Source: Carideicomes alvinocaridis
Lineage (GTDB): Bacteria; Pseudomonadota; Alphaproteobacteria; Rhodobacterales; Rhodobacteraceae
Assembly: GCA_005473895.2 (NCBI GenBank)
Contig: SRJI02000006.1
Location: forward strand, 94,095 to 158,094
Direction of reading: 5' to 3'
DNA: 64,000 nucleotides
The position numbers were made by a program, and so were the translations under genes. Of this stretch, positions 40,327-49,113 are shown piece by piece (position 1 is the stretch's first letter; the number at the start of each line of letters is the position of its first letter). The notes beneath the pieces are model-generated. The model saw nothing but the letters and a program-made list of their open reading frames with translations. It ran no database searches and was not told the origin of the DNA.

Positions 40327-41139
40327 ATGCCTGAAGACACGCCTGATGCAGATCTGACAACGGTCATCGGGAGCCATCTGCCGTATCTGCGGCGTTACGC
40401 GCGGGCACTGACCGGCTCGCAAAGTTCGGGGGACGGTTACGCGGCGGCGACGCTGGAAACGATTCTTCAGGATCGCTCCATGTTCGACAGCGGACGCGAC
40501 CCCAAGGTGACTCTGTTCTGGGTCTTCCACACGATCTGGAACTCCACTGGCCGGCCCGTCGAGATCGAGGCCGAGGGACTTGAGGAGCGCGCGCAGAAAC
40601 ACTTGGCGCGGCTGACCGAGAACACCCGCGAGGCCCTGCTCCTCCATACGATCGAGGATTTCAGCTACGAGCAGATCGCCCAGATCATGGAGATCGAGTC
40701 GAGCGAGGTCGAGCACCTGATCGGCGTGGCGCGGCACGAGATGGAGGACGGCATGTCCGGCCGCGTGCTCATTATCGAGGACGAGGCGATCATCGCCATG
40801 GACCTCGAGGCCATCGTTGCCGACATGGGGCACAAGATCACGGGCGTTGCCCGGACCCATCGCGGCGCGGTCGAGCTGGGCCAGAAGGAAAAGCCGGACC
40901 TGATCCTTGCGGACATCCAGCTTGCCGACAATTCCTCGGGCATCGACGCCGTCAACGAACTGTTGGAAAATTTCGGCCTGCTGCCGGTGATCTTCATCAC
41001 CGCCTTCCCCGAACGGCTGCTGACCGGCGACAAGCCGGAGCCGGCCTTCCTCATCTCCAAGCCCTACCGCGAGGAACAGGTGCGCTCGGCCGTGAGCCAG
41101 GCGATGTTCTTTGCCTCCACGGAAACGCTGAAAGCCTGA
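40327..41139 (+). CDS. phyR: Stress response regulator PhyR (anti-anti-sigma factor)
   Basis: A 270-residue protein made of an N-terminal sigma-like domain (about 10-140, mimicking EcfG regions 2 and 4) and a C-terminal receiver domain (146-262). The receiver has the acidic triad EDE at 151-153, the phosphoacceptor Asp196 in PDLILADIQLAD and the conserved Lys245 in LISKPY. On phosphorylation, the sigma-like domain takes NepR away from EcfG. It is divergent from nepR-ecfG and shares an overlapping promoter with it. A hairpin terminator follows at 41162. Confidence 0.95.
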   Translation: MPEDTPDADLTTVIGSHLPYLRRYARALTGSQSSGDGYAAATLETILQDRSMFDSGRDPKVTLFWVFHTIWNSTGRPVEIEAEGLEERAQKHLARLTENTREALLLHTIEDFSYEQIAQIMEIESSEVEHLIGVARHEMEDGMSGRVLIIEDEAIIAMDLEAIVADMGHKITGVARTHRGAVELGQKEKPDLILADIQLADNSSGIDAVNELLENFGLLPVIFITAFPERLLTGDKPEPAFLISKPYREEQVRSAVSQAMFFASTETLKA

Positions 41140-41161
41140 TCCCTCGGAGCCTTGAGCGTGA

Positions 41162-41200
41162 AGGACCCCGCCCGTCACATGACCGGCGGGGTCCTGTCGT
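41162..41200 (+). terminator. Terminator after phyR
   Basis: The stem AGGACCCCGCC / GGCGGGGTCCT (41162-41172 with 41184-41194) is followed by GTCGTCTT. The stem is nearly the same sequence as the terminator at 4501. Confidence 0.8.
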
Positions 41201-41356
41201 CTTAAGGGTCGGACACGGGCGGCGTTCCTGTGGTTCCGAAGGCTCGGGACCGTGTGGGCCCCTGCCCCGAGGGTCGCGCCTGCGATCGTCATGTCCGTTC
41301 CGTTCATCGGCCGTGATGGCCGGTCTTGGGGTCGCGCAGTTGCCGAATGGCCGAGA

Positions 41357-41557
41357 TCAGCGCTCTCTGCGACGGCCCCTCTGCTGACGTACACCACTCT
41401 CCCGCATTCCACCTGCGGCAAGAGCGATCAGCCCGAGGGCACCGAACAGCACGAAGATGATCTGGGCCACGCCGGACGATACGGTGTCGATCCCGAGAAA
41501 TCCGAAGATCCCGGCGATCGCGGCAACCGCAAAGTAGACTAGGGCCCAGTTCAGCAT
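41357..41557 (-). CDS. Second DUF1328 family small membrane protein
   Basis: A 66-residue protein beginning MLNWALVYFAVAAIAGIFGF, with two hydrophobic helices (about residues 4-20 and 31-50). A basic tail, GVRQQRGRRRER, replaces the short tail of the copy at 35001. AAAGGAACG precedes the ATG at 41557. The EcfG-type promoter at 41618-41643 lies about 60 bases upstream. The function is unknown; a role in the envelope stress response is inferred from the promoter only. Confidence 0.85.
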   Translation of the reverse strand: MLNWALVYFAVAAIAGIFGFLGIDTVSSGVAQIIFVLFGALGLIALAAGGMRESGVRQQRGRRRER

Positions 41558-41617
41558 GGTTCGCTACGTTCCTTTCCAGACGTTTTTCCGTTGCACGGCG
41601 TCTTCAGTCAGGAATTG

Positions 41618-41643
41618 AACGGGTGTGTGGAGGGACGGGTTCC
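41618..41643 (-). promoter_or_regulatory. EcfG-type promoter of the second DUF1328 gene
   Basis: Read leftward: GGAAC at 41643-41639, a 17-base spacer, CGTT at 41621-41618. The predicted start is near 41611, about 55 bases before the ATG at 41557. Confidence 0.83.
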
Positions 41644-41698
41644 ATGTCCTTCGGCGGACTTTGCGGCTTCGGACAAAAAAGCCACGAACCGGGTCGGC

Positions 41699-42061
41699 CT
41701 AGCTGCGCAGGCCCAGCCGTTCCAGCGCGTTCAGGATCATGGCGGAGGTGAAGGGCAGTCCCACGCGCTGCCAGGTCGAGGCGCTTTCCTCTTGGCCGTT
41801 GGCCGGCTCCTCGTCGCCCAGGACAAGGAGGCTGGTCCCCGAACCGGACAGCGCCCGATCCAGGCCGGAATCGCGGATCTTGCCATTGGACAGGTGCAGC
41901 ACGGCGAGGTCGATCCGCGGCAGCTTGTGCGCGAAGGCAAGCGCCTCCTCCACGGAGCCGGCATGATTCACCGCCGCGCCGGGGCTGGCGGCGACGAGCG
42001 TCTCGCCGATGTCCTGCGCCACGAGGACATCAGGTTCGAGAACGAGAAATGTTCGTTGCAT
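41699..42061 (-). CDS. Receiver-like protein lacking the phosphoacceptor
   Basis: A 120-residue stand-alone protein with the fold pattern of a response-regulator receiver: MQRTFLVLEPDVLVAQDIGE, then the strand DLAVLHLSNG and the end VGLPFTSAMILNALERL. His56 occupies the place of the phosphorylated Asp, and Leu102 replaces the conserved Lys before Pro. It should therefore not be phosphorylated in the usual way. GGGAGACAGG precedes the ATG at 42061. It diverges from a Crp/Fnr gene and lies next to the stress locus, so it could be a phosphorylation-independent partner. This is inference. Confidence 0.7.
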   Translation of the reverse strand: MQRTFLVLEPDVLVAQDIGETLVAASPGAAVNHAGSVEEALAFAHKLPRIDLAVLHLSNGKIRDSGLDRALSGSGTSLLVLGDEEPANGQEESASTWQRVGLPFTSAMILNALERLGLRS

Positions 42062-42141
42062 CCTGTCTCCCAATCTGAGTGCCCTCTATGGAACCTGGCG
42101 CCCCGATCCGCATTTAACTTTGACATACGGACGGGGGAAAG

Positions 42142-42870
42142 ATGGTAGTCAATTGCAGCAATTGTCCGCTGAGGCGTCGCGCTCTCTTCGTGGACATGAC
42201 GGACGAGGAAATCGAGTTCATGGAGCGCTTCAAGGTCGGCGAGATGGTCGTCGAGCCGGGAACAGCGATCCTGATGGAAGGTTCCAACTCTCCGCAGCTC
42301 TACACCGCGCTCAGCGGGATGGGCGTGCGCTACAAGTCACTGGAGGATGGCCGCCGGCAGGTCATCAACATGGTGCTGCCGGGTGACTTCCTCGGCCTGC
42401 AGGCCGGCGTCATGGGCGAGATGGGCCATTCGGTGGAGGCCACGACGGCGATGACCCTCTGCGTGTTCGACCGCGCGCGGCTGTGGGAATTCTTCTCGAC
42501 GCAGCCGGAGCGGGCCTACGACCTTACCTGGCTGGGGGCGGTGGAGGAGCATTTCCTCGGCGAGGCGCTGGCCAGCATCGGGCAGCATTCCGCGCTGGAG
42601 GCGCTGGCCTGGAGCTTCATGCAGTTCTACGAACGCGGGCGCGCCCTGCGGCTGCTGCGCAACGAGGGCATGCCCCTGCCCTACCGCCAGCAGGACATCG
42701 CGGACACGCTGGGCCTGTCGCTGGTCCACACCAACAAGACCATCGCCAAGCTGCGCAAGATGAAGCTCGCCACCTGGAGCGACGGGATCCTCACCGTCCA
42801 CGATCCCGAGGGCCTGGCCGCGCTCGCCGGCGTGGAAGGCCAGCAGCTGAAGCCGCGGCCGCTGATGTGA
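42142..42870 (+). CDS. Crp/Fnr family transcriptional regulator
   Basis: A 242-residue regulator with a cyclic-nucleotide-binding-like beta barrel (about 15-130, including VLPGDFLGLQAGVMGEMGHS) and a C-terminal HTH_Crp domain with YRQQDIADTLGLSLVHTNKT. Two cysteines near the N-terminus (NCSNCP, residues 5 and 8) recall FNR, but the further Cys residues needed for an FNR [4Fe-4S] site are missing. GGGGAAAG lies before the ATG. The ligand is unknown. It diverges from the receiver-like gene. Confidence 0.88.
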   Translation: MVVNCSNCPLRRRALFVDMTDEEIEFMERFKVGEMVVEPGTAILMEGSNSPQLYTALSGMGVRYKSLEDGRRQVINMVLPGDFLGLQAGVMGEMGHSVEATTAMTLCVFDRARLWEFFSTQPERAYDLTWLGAVEEHFLGEALASIGQHSALEALAWSFMQFYERGRALRLLRNEGMPLPYRQQDIADTLGLSLVHTNKTIAKLRKMKLATWSDGILTVHDPEGLAALAGVEGQQLKPRPLM

Positions 42871-42891
42871 CGTCGCCGTCGTGAGGCACTG

Positions 42892-43575
42892 TCAGGCCAT
42901 GAGCCGTCCCCGCACCCGCGCGGGCAGGCCCGCGAAATCGTCGAAGACGAAATCGTGGCGCAGCTCTTCCACCGGCCGGTTGCGGTACCCGCCGGAATAA
43001 AGCCCGAAGGGCAGCCCGGCGCGCCCCGCGCATTCCGCGTCCACCTCGCTGTCCCCGAGATAGAGCACCGGCCCCTCGCCCAGCGCGCCGGCCACGTGGA
43101 TCAGCGGCGCCGGATGCGGCTTGCGCTCGGCCAGGCTGTCGCCGCCAACCAGCGCGTCGAAGAAGGTGTCGATGCCGAACTGGTGCAGCACCTTGCGCGC
43201 CGGCGCCTCGTGCTTGTTGGTACACAGCCCCAGCCGCGCCCCGCCCGCCTTGAGCGCCTCGAGCGCCTCGCTCACCCCGGGATAGAGCGCCGAATGGGCG
43301 CCGCTCACCGCCTCGTAATGGGTCATGACGCGGGCCGTCATCGCGTCGTGGCGGGCCGGGTCCAGATCGGCCTCGTCGATCACCAGCGCCACGAGATGCG
43401 GCAGCCCGTTGCCGATGAAGCCGGTGACCGTGGCCAGGTCGAGCGGCGCGCGCCCCTCTTCCTCCAGCATGGCGTTGACCGCGGCCCGGATGTCGGGTGC
43501 GCTGTCCACCAGCGTTCCGTCGAGGTCGAAGATCACCCGCATCGCGCCGCGGATCCCGCTGATATCGTCGCGCAT
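42892..43575 (-). CDS. gph: HAD family hydrolase, phosphoglycolate phosphatase-like
   Basis: A 227-residue HAD hydrolase with motif I VIFDLDGTLVDSAPDIR, motif II in LGLCTNKHEAPARKVL, motif III Lys in ERKPHPAPLIHVAG and motif IV YLGDSEVDAECA. Length and motif spacing fit Gph, which dephosphorylates 2-phosphoglycolate. Other small phosphate esters are possible substrates. The start at 43575 is used; MRVIFDLDG at 43542 is an alternative with a weaker ribosome site. Confidence 0.85.
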   Translation of the reverse strand: MRDDISGIRGAMRVIFDLDGTLVDSAPDIRAAVNAMLEEEGRAPLDLATVTGFIGNGLPHLVALVIDEADLDPARHDAMTARVMTHYEAVSGAHSALYPGVSEALEALKAGGARLGLCTNKHEAPARKVLHQFGIDTFFDALVGGDSLAERKPHPAPLIHVAGALGEGPVLYLGDSEVDAECAGRAGLPFGLYSGGYRNRPVEELRHDFVFDDFAGLPARVRGRLMA

Positions 43576-43751
43576 GGCCGTTCCCGAAATTCCCTTGTTG
43601 AAACTGCCCCCGCAGGGCGCCCGCCTTCGACACCGCTTTCACACGGACCCGGGCAGCGGTACTCTCTCCCGTCTCGCGCCCGGGCGCAACCGGCCCCGGC
43701 GCAACCGGCGCCGCGCCCTCCCTGACGCGGAACGGCCGCCTCCTCCCCCCT

Positions 43752-43791
43752 GCTTCTTCTGACCATAAATATCCCCGCCGGAGGCTCCCGC
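43752..43791 (-). repeat. Dispersed intergenic repeat, copy 4 (reversed tail)
   Basis: CTTCTTCTGACCATAAATAT followed by CCCCGCCGGAGGCTCCCGC. It matches the right arm of the copy at 9943-10051 with one difference, and the reverse complement of its first part matches the tail of the copy at 17861. It lies between gph and the oxidoreductase stop. Confidence 0.8.
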
Positions 43792-43861
43792 AGCCGCAAG
43801 CCGCGCCGTCGCCGGGCCGTCTCGCCGCCCGCACCCAAGGAGCACTCGCGAGGGCCCGGCC

Positions 43862-46800
43862 TCAGAGCTGCGCCAGCGCCTTCTCGGCCTTGGGCAGCCG
43901 CTCCGCCAGGGCCTGCTCGCGGACGGGGCCGTAGCCGCGCACCTCGAGCGGCAGGGAAAGGACCTCGCGCACTGCTTGGTCGCTCTCTTCCGTCCAGCCG
44001 GCCGCGGCCGTCTCCATCGCGCCCAGGTACCAGTCGCGCAGCTCGCGATGCGCACGGGCCTCCGACGACCAGCGGAACGGGTCGAGCATCGTGCCCCGCA
44101 GCCCCTTCATCCGCGCCATGACCCGCAGCGCCGGGGTCATCCAGGCGCCGAACTGGCGCTTCCTCGGCCGCCCCCGCCCGTCCGTGCGGAAGTTCAGCAC
44201 CGGCGGGGCGAGGTGGTAGTTGACCGAGAAGCCCGGCTCGAACTGGCGCTCAAGCTCCTTCGCGAAAGCATCCGAGGTCTGCAGCCGCGCCACCTCGTAC
44301 TCGTCCTTCGCCGCCATCACCCGGAACAGCCCCTTGGCCGCATCCATCGCCAGGTCCTCCGGCGCGCCCGCGGGCAGGGCCTTGCGGAAGCGGGCCATGC
44401 GGTCGCGATACTGCTCGGCATAGGCCGCATCCTGGTAATCCTCCAGGTAGGCCGCGCGATGGGCGATCAGCGCGTCGAGGTCGTCGTCGGGTTCCGCCAC
44501 CGCGTCGGGATGGGACAGCTTCTCGGGCGCGGCGGCCATGACCCGGCCGAGGTCGAAGGCGCGGAAGTTCTTCTCCGGCGCCACGCCGTTCAACTCGATC
44601 GCGCGTTTCAGCGCCGCCTCGGAGCAGGGCACGATCCCCTCCTGCCAGGCAAAGCCCAGCAGCATCACGTTGGCAAAGACCGCATCGCCCAGCAGATGCT
44701 CGGCCATGCGGTTGGCATCGAACGCCGCCAGCTCGCCGCCGCCGATCGTGTCGATGATCTTCTGCACCCGCGTCGGCACCTCGAGCGAGGCGTCGCGGCG
44801 CAGCACGAGGTCGCCCGTGGGCATCTCGGCAAGGTTCAGCACCATGCGCGTCCCCTCCCTGTAATGGGCCGAGGCCTTGGGCGCGGAGCTGACCACCACG
44901 TCGCCCCCGATCACCGCATCGGCCGAGGCATTGTCGATCCGCACCTGGTTGATCGCGGTCCCCTTCTCGCCCAGCCGGACATAGCTCAGCACCGTGCCGA
45001 ACTTCTGCGCGAAGCCGGTGAAGTCGAGCACGCTGGCCGCCTTGCCCTCCAGGTGCGCGGCCATGGTGATCAGCGCACCGATGGTCACCACCCCGGTGCC
45101 GCCCACGCCGGTCACCAGCAGGTCGAAGGGCTTTTCCAGCCCCGGCAGGTCCGGCAGCTTGAGCGTCGCGGCCAGCCCCGCGGCGTCCACGTCCGCCTCG
45201 CCCGCCTTCTTCCGAACCGCACCTTCCAGCGTCACGAAAGACGGGCAGAAGCCGTTCAGGCAGGAGAAATCCTTGTTGCAGGTCGAGAGGTTGATCTTGC
45301 GGCGGCGGCCGAACTCCGTCTCGCGCGGCTCCACGCTCAGGCAGTTGGATTCGACCGAGCAATCGCCGCAGCCCTCGCAGACCAGCGGGTTGATATAGGC
45401 GAAACGCTTGGGGTCCTCCATCGTGCCGCGCTTGCGGCGCCGGCGCTTCTCGGTGGCGCAGGTCTGCTCGTAGATCAGGACCGAGACGCCCTTCACCTCG
45501 CGCAGCTCGCGCTGGACCGCGTCCATCTCGGCCCGGTCATGCAGCGTGGTCCCCTTCGGGAAGTCGCCCAGGTCGAATTTCTTCGGCGTGTCCGAGACCA
45601 GCGCAATCCGCTCCACCCCTTCGGCGCGGGCGTTCCAGGCGATGCCCTGCACGCTGACCGGCCCGTCCACGGGCTGGCCGCCGGTCATGGCGACCGCGTC
45701 GTTGAAGAGGATCTTGTAGGTGATGTTGGTGCCCGCGGCGATGGCCTGCCGGATCGCGACGGAGCCCGAGTGATACCACGTCCCCTCACCCAGGTTCTGG
45801 AAGTGGTGCCGGTTGCCGGTGAAGGGCGCGGCGCCGACGAAGGGCACGCCCTCCGCCCCCATCTGCGCAAAGCCCACGGTGTTGCGCCCCATCCAGCCCG
45901 CCATGACGTGGCAACCGATGCCCGAGCCCGCGATGGAGCCGTCGGGCACCTTGGTGGAGCTATTGTGCGGGCAGCCCGAGCAGAAATAGGGCGTCCGCGT
46001 CGCGCCCGGCACGTTGAGCTGCGGCACCGGCATCTCGGTGATCGCGCGGGCCTTCTCCGGCAGGTTCTCCTCGGGGAAGAACCGGTCGAGCCGTGCGGCC
46101 ACGATGGGCAGCAGCAGCCGCGGCGACAGCTCCCCGGTCCAGGGGACCAGCGGGTTCATCTCGCTGTCATGCTTGCCCACCATCTTCTCGGGCTTGCGGC
46201 CGGGATAGTCGTAGAAGCTTTCCTTGAGCTGGCTTTCGATGATGCCGCGCTTTTCCTCGATCACCAGCACCTCGTCCTTGCCGGAGACGAAATCGAGCGC
46301 CGCGTTGCGCGCCAGCGGCCAGACCATGCCCACCTTGTAGATGTCGATGCCCAGCCGGCGGCATTCGGCCTCGTCGAGCCCCAGCAGCCGCAGCGCCTCC
46401 ATCAGGTCGAGGTGGCCCTTGCCGGTGGTGACGATGCCGAAACGCGCGTCGTCCTGGCCATAGATCGCCCGGTCGATCGGGTTGGCCTCGACGAAGGCTT
46501 CCACCGCGCGCAGCTTGTGCTGGATCCGCGTCTCGATCTCGGCGCTCGGCAGGTCGCCGCTGCGCACGTAAAGCCCGTTGGGCGGGCCGTCGAAGGCAGG
46601 GGTGATAAAACTCCGCTCCGGCGGGAGCGTCACGGTCTGGCCGGATTCCACCGTCTCCGACACCGCCTTGAACCCGACCCAGGTGCCGGAAAAGCGTGAC
46701 AGAGCAAAGCCATAGGCGCCGTATTCCAGGTATTCCGCGACCGAGGCCGGGTTCAGCGTCGGCATGAACCACGCCATGAAGGCGACGTCGGATTGGTGCG

Positions 46801-47281
46801 GCATGGAGGACGACACGCAGCCGTGGTCGTCGCCCGCCACCACCAGCACCCCGCCCTTGGCCGAGGAGCCATAGGCGTTGCCGTGTTTCAGCGCATCGCC
46901 CGAGCGGTCGACCCCCGGGCCTTTGCCGTACCACATGGAAAAGACGCCCTCGACCTCGGCATTGGGGTCGAAACTGGCCTGCTGCGCCCCCAGCACCGCG
47001 GTCGCGGCGAGATCCTCGTTGACGGCGGGCATGAAGGTGATGCCGCTTTGGGTCAGCAGATCGCGCGAGCGCCACATCTCGAGGTCGAGCGCCCCAAGCG
47101 GCGAGCCGCGATAGCCCGAGACGAAGCCCGCCGTGTTGAGCCCCGCCGCCTTGTCGCGCCGCGCCTGGTCCAGCATCACCCGGGTAAGCGCCTGCGTCCC
47201 GGTCAGAAACACCTGGCCCGCGGGCTGCGTGTAGCGGTCGGAGAGTTCGTAACCGGAAATGCCCTCGTGGGTGTCTTTCAT
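43862..47281 (-). CDS. Indolepyruvate ferredoxin oxidoreductase family protein (fused subunits)
   Basis: A 1139-residue fused 2-oxoacid oxidoreductase, which oxidatively decarboxylates aryl- or branched 2-oxoacids to acyl-CoA with ferredoxin. The N-terminal alpha part starts after GISGYELSDRYTQPAGQVFL, and its TPP-binding region near residue 450 has FCSGCPHNSSTKVPDGS. A ferredoxin-like Cys cluster follows: CEGCGDCSVESNC, then CNKDFSCLNGFC. The C-terminal gamma part contains LLVTGVGGTGVVTIGALITM. A divergent Lrp regulator 140 bases away suggests control by amino acids. The alpha-gamma fusion of this length is typical in Proteobacteria; the exact 2-oxoacid is unknown. Confidence 0.92.
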   Translation of the reverse strand: MKDTHEGISGYELSDRYTQPAGQVFLTGTQALTRVMLDQARRDKAAGLNTAGFVSGYRGSPLGALDLEMWRSRDLLTQSGITFMPAVNEDLAATAVLGAQQASFDPNAEVEGVFSMWYGKGPGVDRSGDALKHGNAYGSSAKGGVLVVAGDDHGCVSSSMPHQSDVAFMAWFMPTLNPASVAEYLEYGAYGFALSRFSGTWVGFKAVSETVESGQTVTLPPERSFITPAFDGPPNGLYVRSGDLPSAEIETRIQHKLRAVEAFVEANPIDRAIYGQDDARFGIVTTGKGHLDLMEALRLLGLDEAECRRLGIDIYKVGMVWPLARNAALDFVSGKDEVLVIEEKRGIIESQLKESFYDYPGRKPEKMVGKHDSEMNPLVPWTGELSPRLLLPIVAARLDRFFPEENLPEKARAITEMPVPQLNVPGATRTPYFCSGCPHNSSTKVPDGSIAGSGIGCHVMAGWMGRNTVGFAQMGAEGVPFVGAAPFTGNRHHFQNLGEGTWYHSGSVAIRQAIAAGTNITYKILFNDAVAMTGGQPVDGPVSVQGIAWNARAEGVERIALVSDTPKKFDLGDFPKGTTLHDRAEMDAVQRELREVKGVSVLIYEQTCATEKRRRRKRGTMEDPKRFAYINPLVCEGCGDCSVESNCLSVEPRETEFGRRRKINLSTCNKDFSCLNGFCPSFVTLEGAVRKKAGEADVDAAGLAATLKLPDLPGLEKPFDLLVTGVGGTGVVTIGALITMAAHLEGKAASVLDFTGFAQKFGTVLSYVRLGEKGTAINQVRIDNASADAVIGGDVVVSSAPKASAHYREGTRMVLNLAEMPTGDLVLRRDASLEVPTRVQKIIDTIGGGELAAFDANRMAEHLLGDAVFANVMLLGFAWQEGIVPCSEAALKRAIELNGVAPEKNFRAFDLGRVMAAAPEKLSHPDAVAEPDDDLDALIAHRAAYLEDYQDAAYAEQYRDRMARFRKALPAGAPEDLAMDAAKGLFRVMAAKDEYEVARLQTSDAFAKELERQFEPGFSVNYHLAPPVLNFRTDGRGRPRKRQFGAWMTPALRVMARMKGLRGTMLDPFRWSSEARAHRELRDWYLGAMETAAAGWTEESDQAVREVLSLPLEVRGYGPVREQALAERLPKAEKALAQL

Positions 47282-47422
47282 GGCTCTGCGCCTCCCAATA
47301 CCTTCGAGTCCTCCTTCAATGTAGTGCGGAGCGGGCGGAAATTCCGATCAGATTTGCCGGTTATTCCCGTATATAGTGGAATTATGTTTCCTTCAGAGGA
47401 GATATCCGGATAAACTGACCGG
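47282..47422. promoter_or_regulatory. AT-rich divergent promoter region between the oxidoreductase and lrp
   Basis: This 141-base region is markedly AT-richer than its surroundings. It holds GGAAATTCC and, about 45 bases on, GGAATTATGTTTCC, an inverted pair that would suit an Lrp/AsnC dimer. A -10-like TATATAG (47373-47379) lies between them. Control by the adjacent Lrp protein is inferred. Confidence 0.5.
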
Positions 47423-47884
47423 ATGGAGCCCCTGACCCCTCGCGACACCGACCTGCTGCGCCTGTTGCAGCGCGATTCCCGCATTTCCAATGCCGACATG
47501 GCCCATGCGGTGGGCATGTCGCCCTCGGCCTGCTGGCGCCGGGTCCGCGCGCTGGAGGAGGCGGGGGTGATCGAGGGCTACACGATCCGCATCAACCCGG
47601 CGGCGGCGGGGCTGCAGTTTCATGCCATCGTGCATGTGCAGCTGGTGCGCCACGATCCGGACGCCGTCGCCGCCTTCATCGAGGCCATGCGGGGCCGCGA
47701 CGAGGTGCGCGAATGTTTCGCTACGACCGGCCAGGCCGATTACCATCTGCGGGTGCTCTGCCGCGACGTGGAGGCCTATAACCGCTTCCTGGAGGAACGG
47801 CTCTTTCCCCTCACCGCGGTACAGAGCGCCAATACCCACATGATCCTGCGGGACCTGAAGTCGGAGACGCCGGTCTCGCTGTGA
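47423..47884 (+). CDS. Lrp/AsnC family transcriptional regulator
   Basis: A 153-residue regulator. The N-terminal HTH covers about residues 5-60 (LLRLLQRDSRISNADMAHAV and SPSACWRRVRALEEAGVIEG). The C-terminal RAM/AsnC ligand domain covers about 70-145 (REDAV-type core with ATTGQADYHLRVLCRDVEAY). It diverges from the 2-oxoacid oxidoreductase gene and most likely controls it in response to an amino acid. The effector is not predictable. Confidence 0.9.
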   Translation: MEPLTPRDTDLLRLLQRDSRISNADMAHAVGMSPSACWRRVRALEEAGVIEGYTIRINPAAAGLQFHAIVHVQLVRHDPDAVAAFIEAMRGRDEVRECFATTGQADYHLRVLCRDVEAYNRFLEERLFPLTAVQSANTHMILRDLKSETPVSL

Positions 47885-47959
47885 TCCGGGGGTTGAGCCT
47901 CGCGGTCGCGGCATTCCGCCCTCCGCGGACATGCGCTGCAGCCCCGCCCGAGGGTCACA

Positions 47960-48204
47960 TTGACCGGTAACCGTGCCACATCCCAGCACATGGGTCCCGT
48001 TGCCCGGCAGCCGAGCCGCAGTCCCACCAGGGGTCCCGTCGGCCGGTACCCCGCCGCAGCCCCGACGACGCCCGCGTTCCCCGGTACCGGCACCGCGGCC
48101 CGATGGGGAATGCCGTGGCAGACAGCCCTCCTCGGGCGTACGCCGCCACCCCGCCGGGGACGCACTGCCCGGTAACAGCGCCACGGCCCCGCCGAAGGTG
48201 CGGT
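47960..48204. repeat. Degenerate tandem repeat with a unit of about 39 bases
   Basis: Units start near 47960, 48000, 48039, 48077 and 48166, with one strongly diverged unit between the last two. Each begins with a TTGCCCGGTAACC-like stretch, then GCCRCAG, and the first two end in GGGTCCCG. Units 1 and 2 are about three-quarters identical. It fills most of the 357-base gap between the lrp stop and the stop of the leftward receiver gene. No reading frame on either strand looks like a protein. Confidence 0.65.
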
Positions 48205-48241
48205 GTCCTCCTGCCTTTCGCCGGCGCCGCGCGCGGTCAGG

Positions 48242-48913
48242 TCAGGACGGGCGGGTGCCGCGCCGGATCGGCACGCGGAGGAGTGTCCAGAGGCCGAGGC
48301 AGCGCCGCTCCACCGCGTCGAGTTGGGCGAGGAATTCGGCGTCCTGCTCCCCCGCGGCGAGGCGCAGCTGGCGCAGGTCGCGCACGATGCGGGCCAGTTC
48401 CGGCTGCAGGGCGCGCGCATGGTCGTCCATGGCGCGATGCATCGCGTTCCGCATGTCGCCCACGCGTTCCCGGCTGGAGCGGCCGGCCTCCATCACCCGG
48501 AGGATGGCGTTCTTGAGCCGCTGAGCGTTCAGCTCGTGCTTGGTCAGGTAATCGCTGCATCCCTCCTTCAGGGCGCGGACCGCGACGCTGGGCTGATCAC
48601 CCCCGGCCACCATGATCACCGGGCAGCCGGCATTGCGGGCGCTGCGGCGCACCATCTCCAGCGCCTCCAGCCCGTCACCCTCCGGCAGGGCGTAGTCCAG
48701 CAGGATCACGTCGAAATCCGCCGCCTCCAGCCTGTCGGGCAGAGCCCGGATCGAATCGGCCTCGTCGAGATCGATGTGAAGCGCCGTCTCCACGCTGAGC
48801 CGGCGGATGCGTCGGCGGTCGAATTCGCTGTCATCCACGATCAGGGCGGCGACATGTCCCTCCGCGCGCCACGGATTGAGCTCCTCCTGCGAGGTCTTTG
48901 CCACAAGTTCCAT
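48242..48913 (-). CDS. Response regulator with helical C-terminal extension
   Basis: A 223-residue protein with a receiver domain at about 20-140: acidic pair in LIVDDSEFDRRRIRRL, phosphoacceptor Asp73 in VILLDYALPEGDGLEAL and Lys125 in DYLTKHEL. The C-terminal 85 residues are helical and charged (RDLRQLRLAAGEQDAEFLAQ) with no DNA-binding motif, so it probably acts by protein contact. It resembles the receiver protein at 50234 (shared FDRxxI and LLDYxLxxxDGL). It is divergent from the histidine kinase at 49114. Confidence 0.85.
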   Translation of the reverse strand: MELVAKTSQEELNPWRAEGHVAALIVDDSEFDRRRIRRLSVETALHIDLDEADSIRALPDRLEAADFDVILLDYALPEGDGLEALEMVRRSARNAGCPVIMVAGGDQPSVAVRALKEGCSDYLTKHELNAQRLKNAILRVMEAGRSSRERVGDMRNAMHRAMDDHARALQPELARIVRDLRQLRLAAGEQDAEFLAQLDAVERRCLGLWTLLRVPIRRGTRPS

Positions 48914-49113
48914 CGCCTCTCCTATCCCGCCTGGGCCGGGTGCCCGAAACCGGCGCGCCGACGTCGCCGATGACCCTAGCCCCGGGACGTTTCCCGATCC
49001 TTAAGCTGCGCGGCAAGAAAGGCCGGTTTCTAAGAAAATTCGCCGCACCCGCCTTAACCGCCTGTTAGCCCGACCGCTTTAGACCGGGCAGGCAACGCAA
49101 CGGGAGACGGCAG

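Noticed and set aside
42142..42870. FNR-type oxygen sensor
   Set aside because: Only two of the cysteines needed for an FNR iron-sulfur cluster are present near the N-terminus, so it is called only as Crp/Fnr family.
43533..43838. Open frames on both strands between gph and the oxidoreductase
   Set aside because: Part of this stretch is a dispersed repeat copy, and the frames have no start signals or domain-like sequence.
47955..48524. Several overlapping open frames on both strands over the 39-base repeats
   Set aside because: They are explained by high GC content and stop-poor repeats; no frame has a ribosome site or a recognisable protein pattern.
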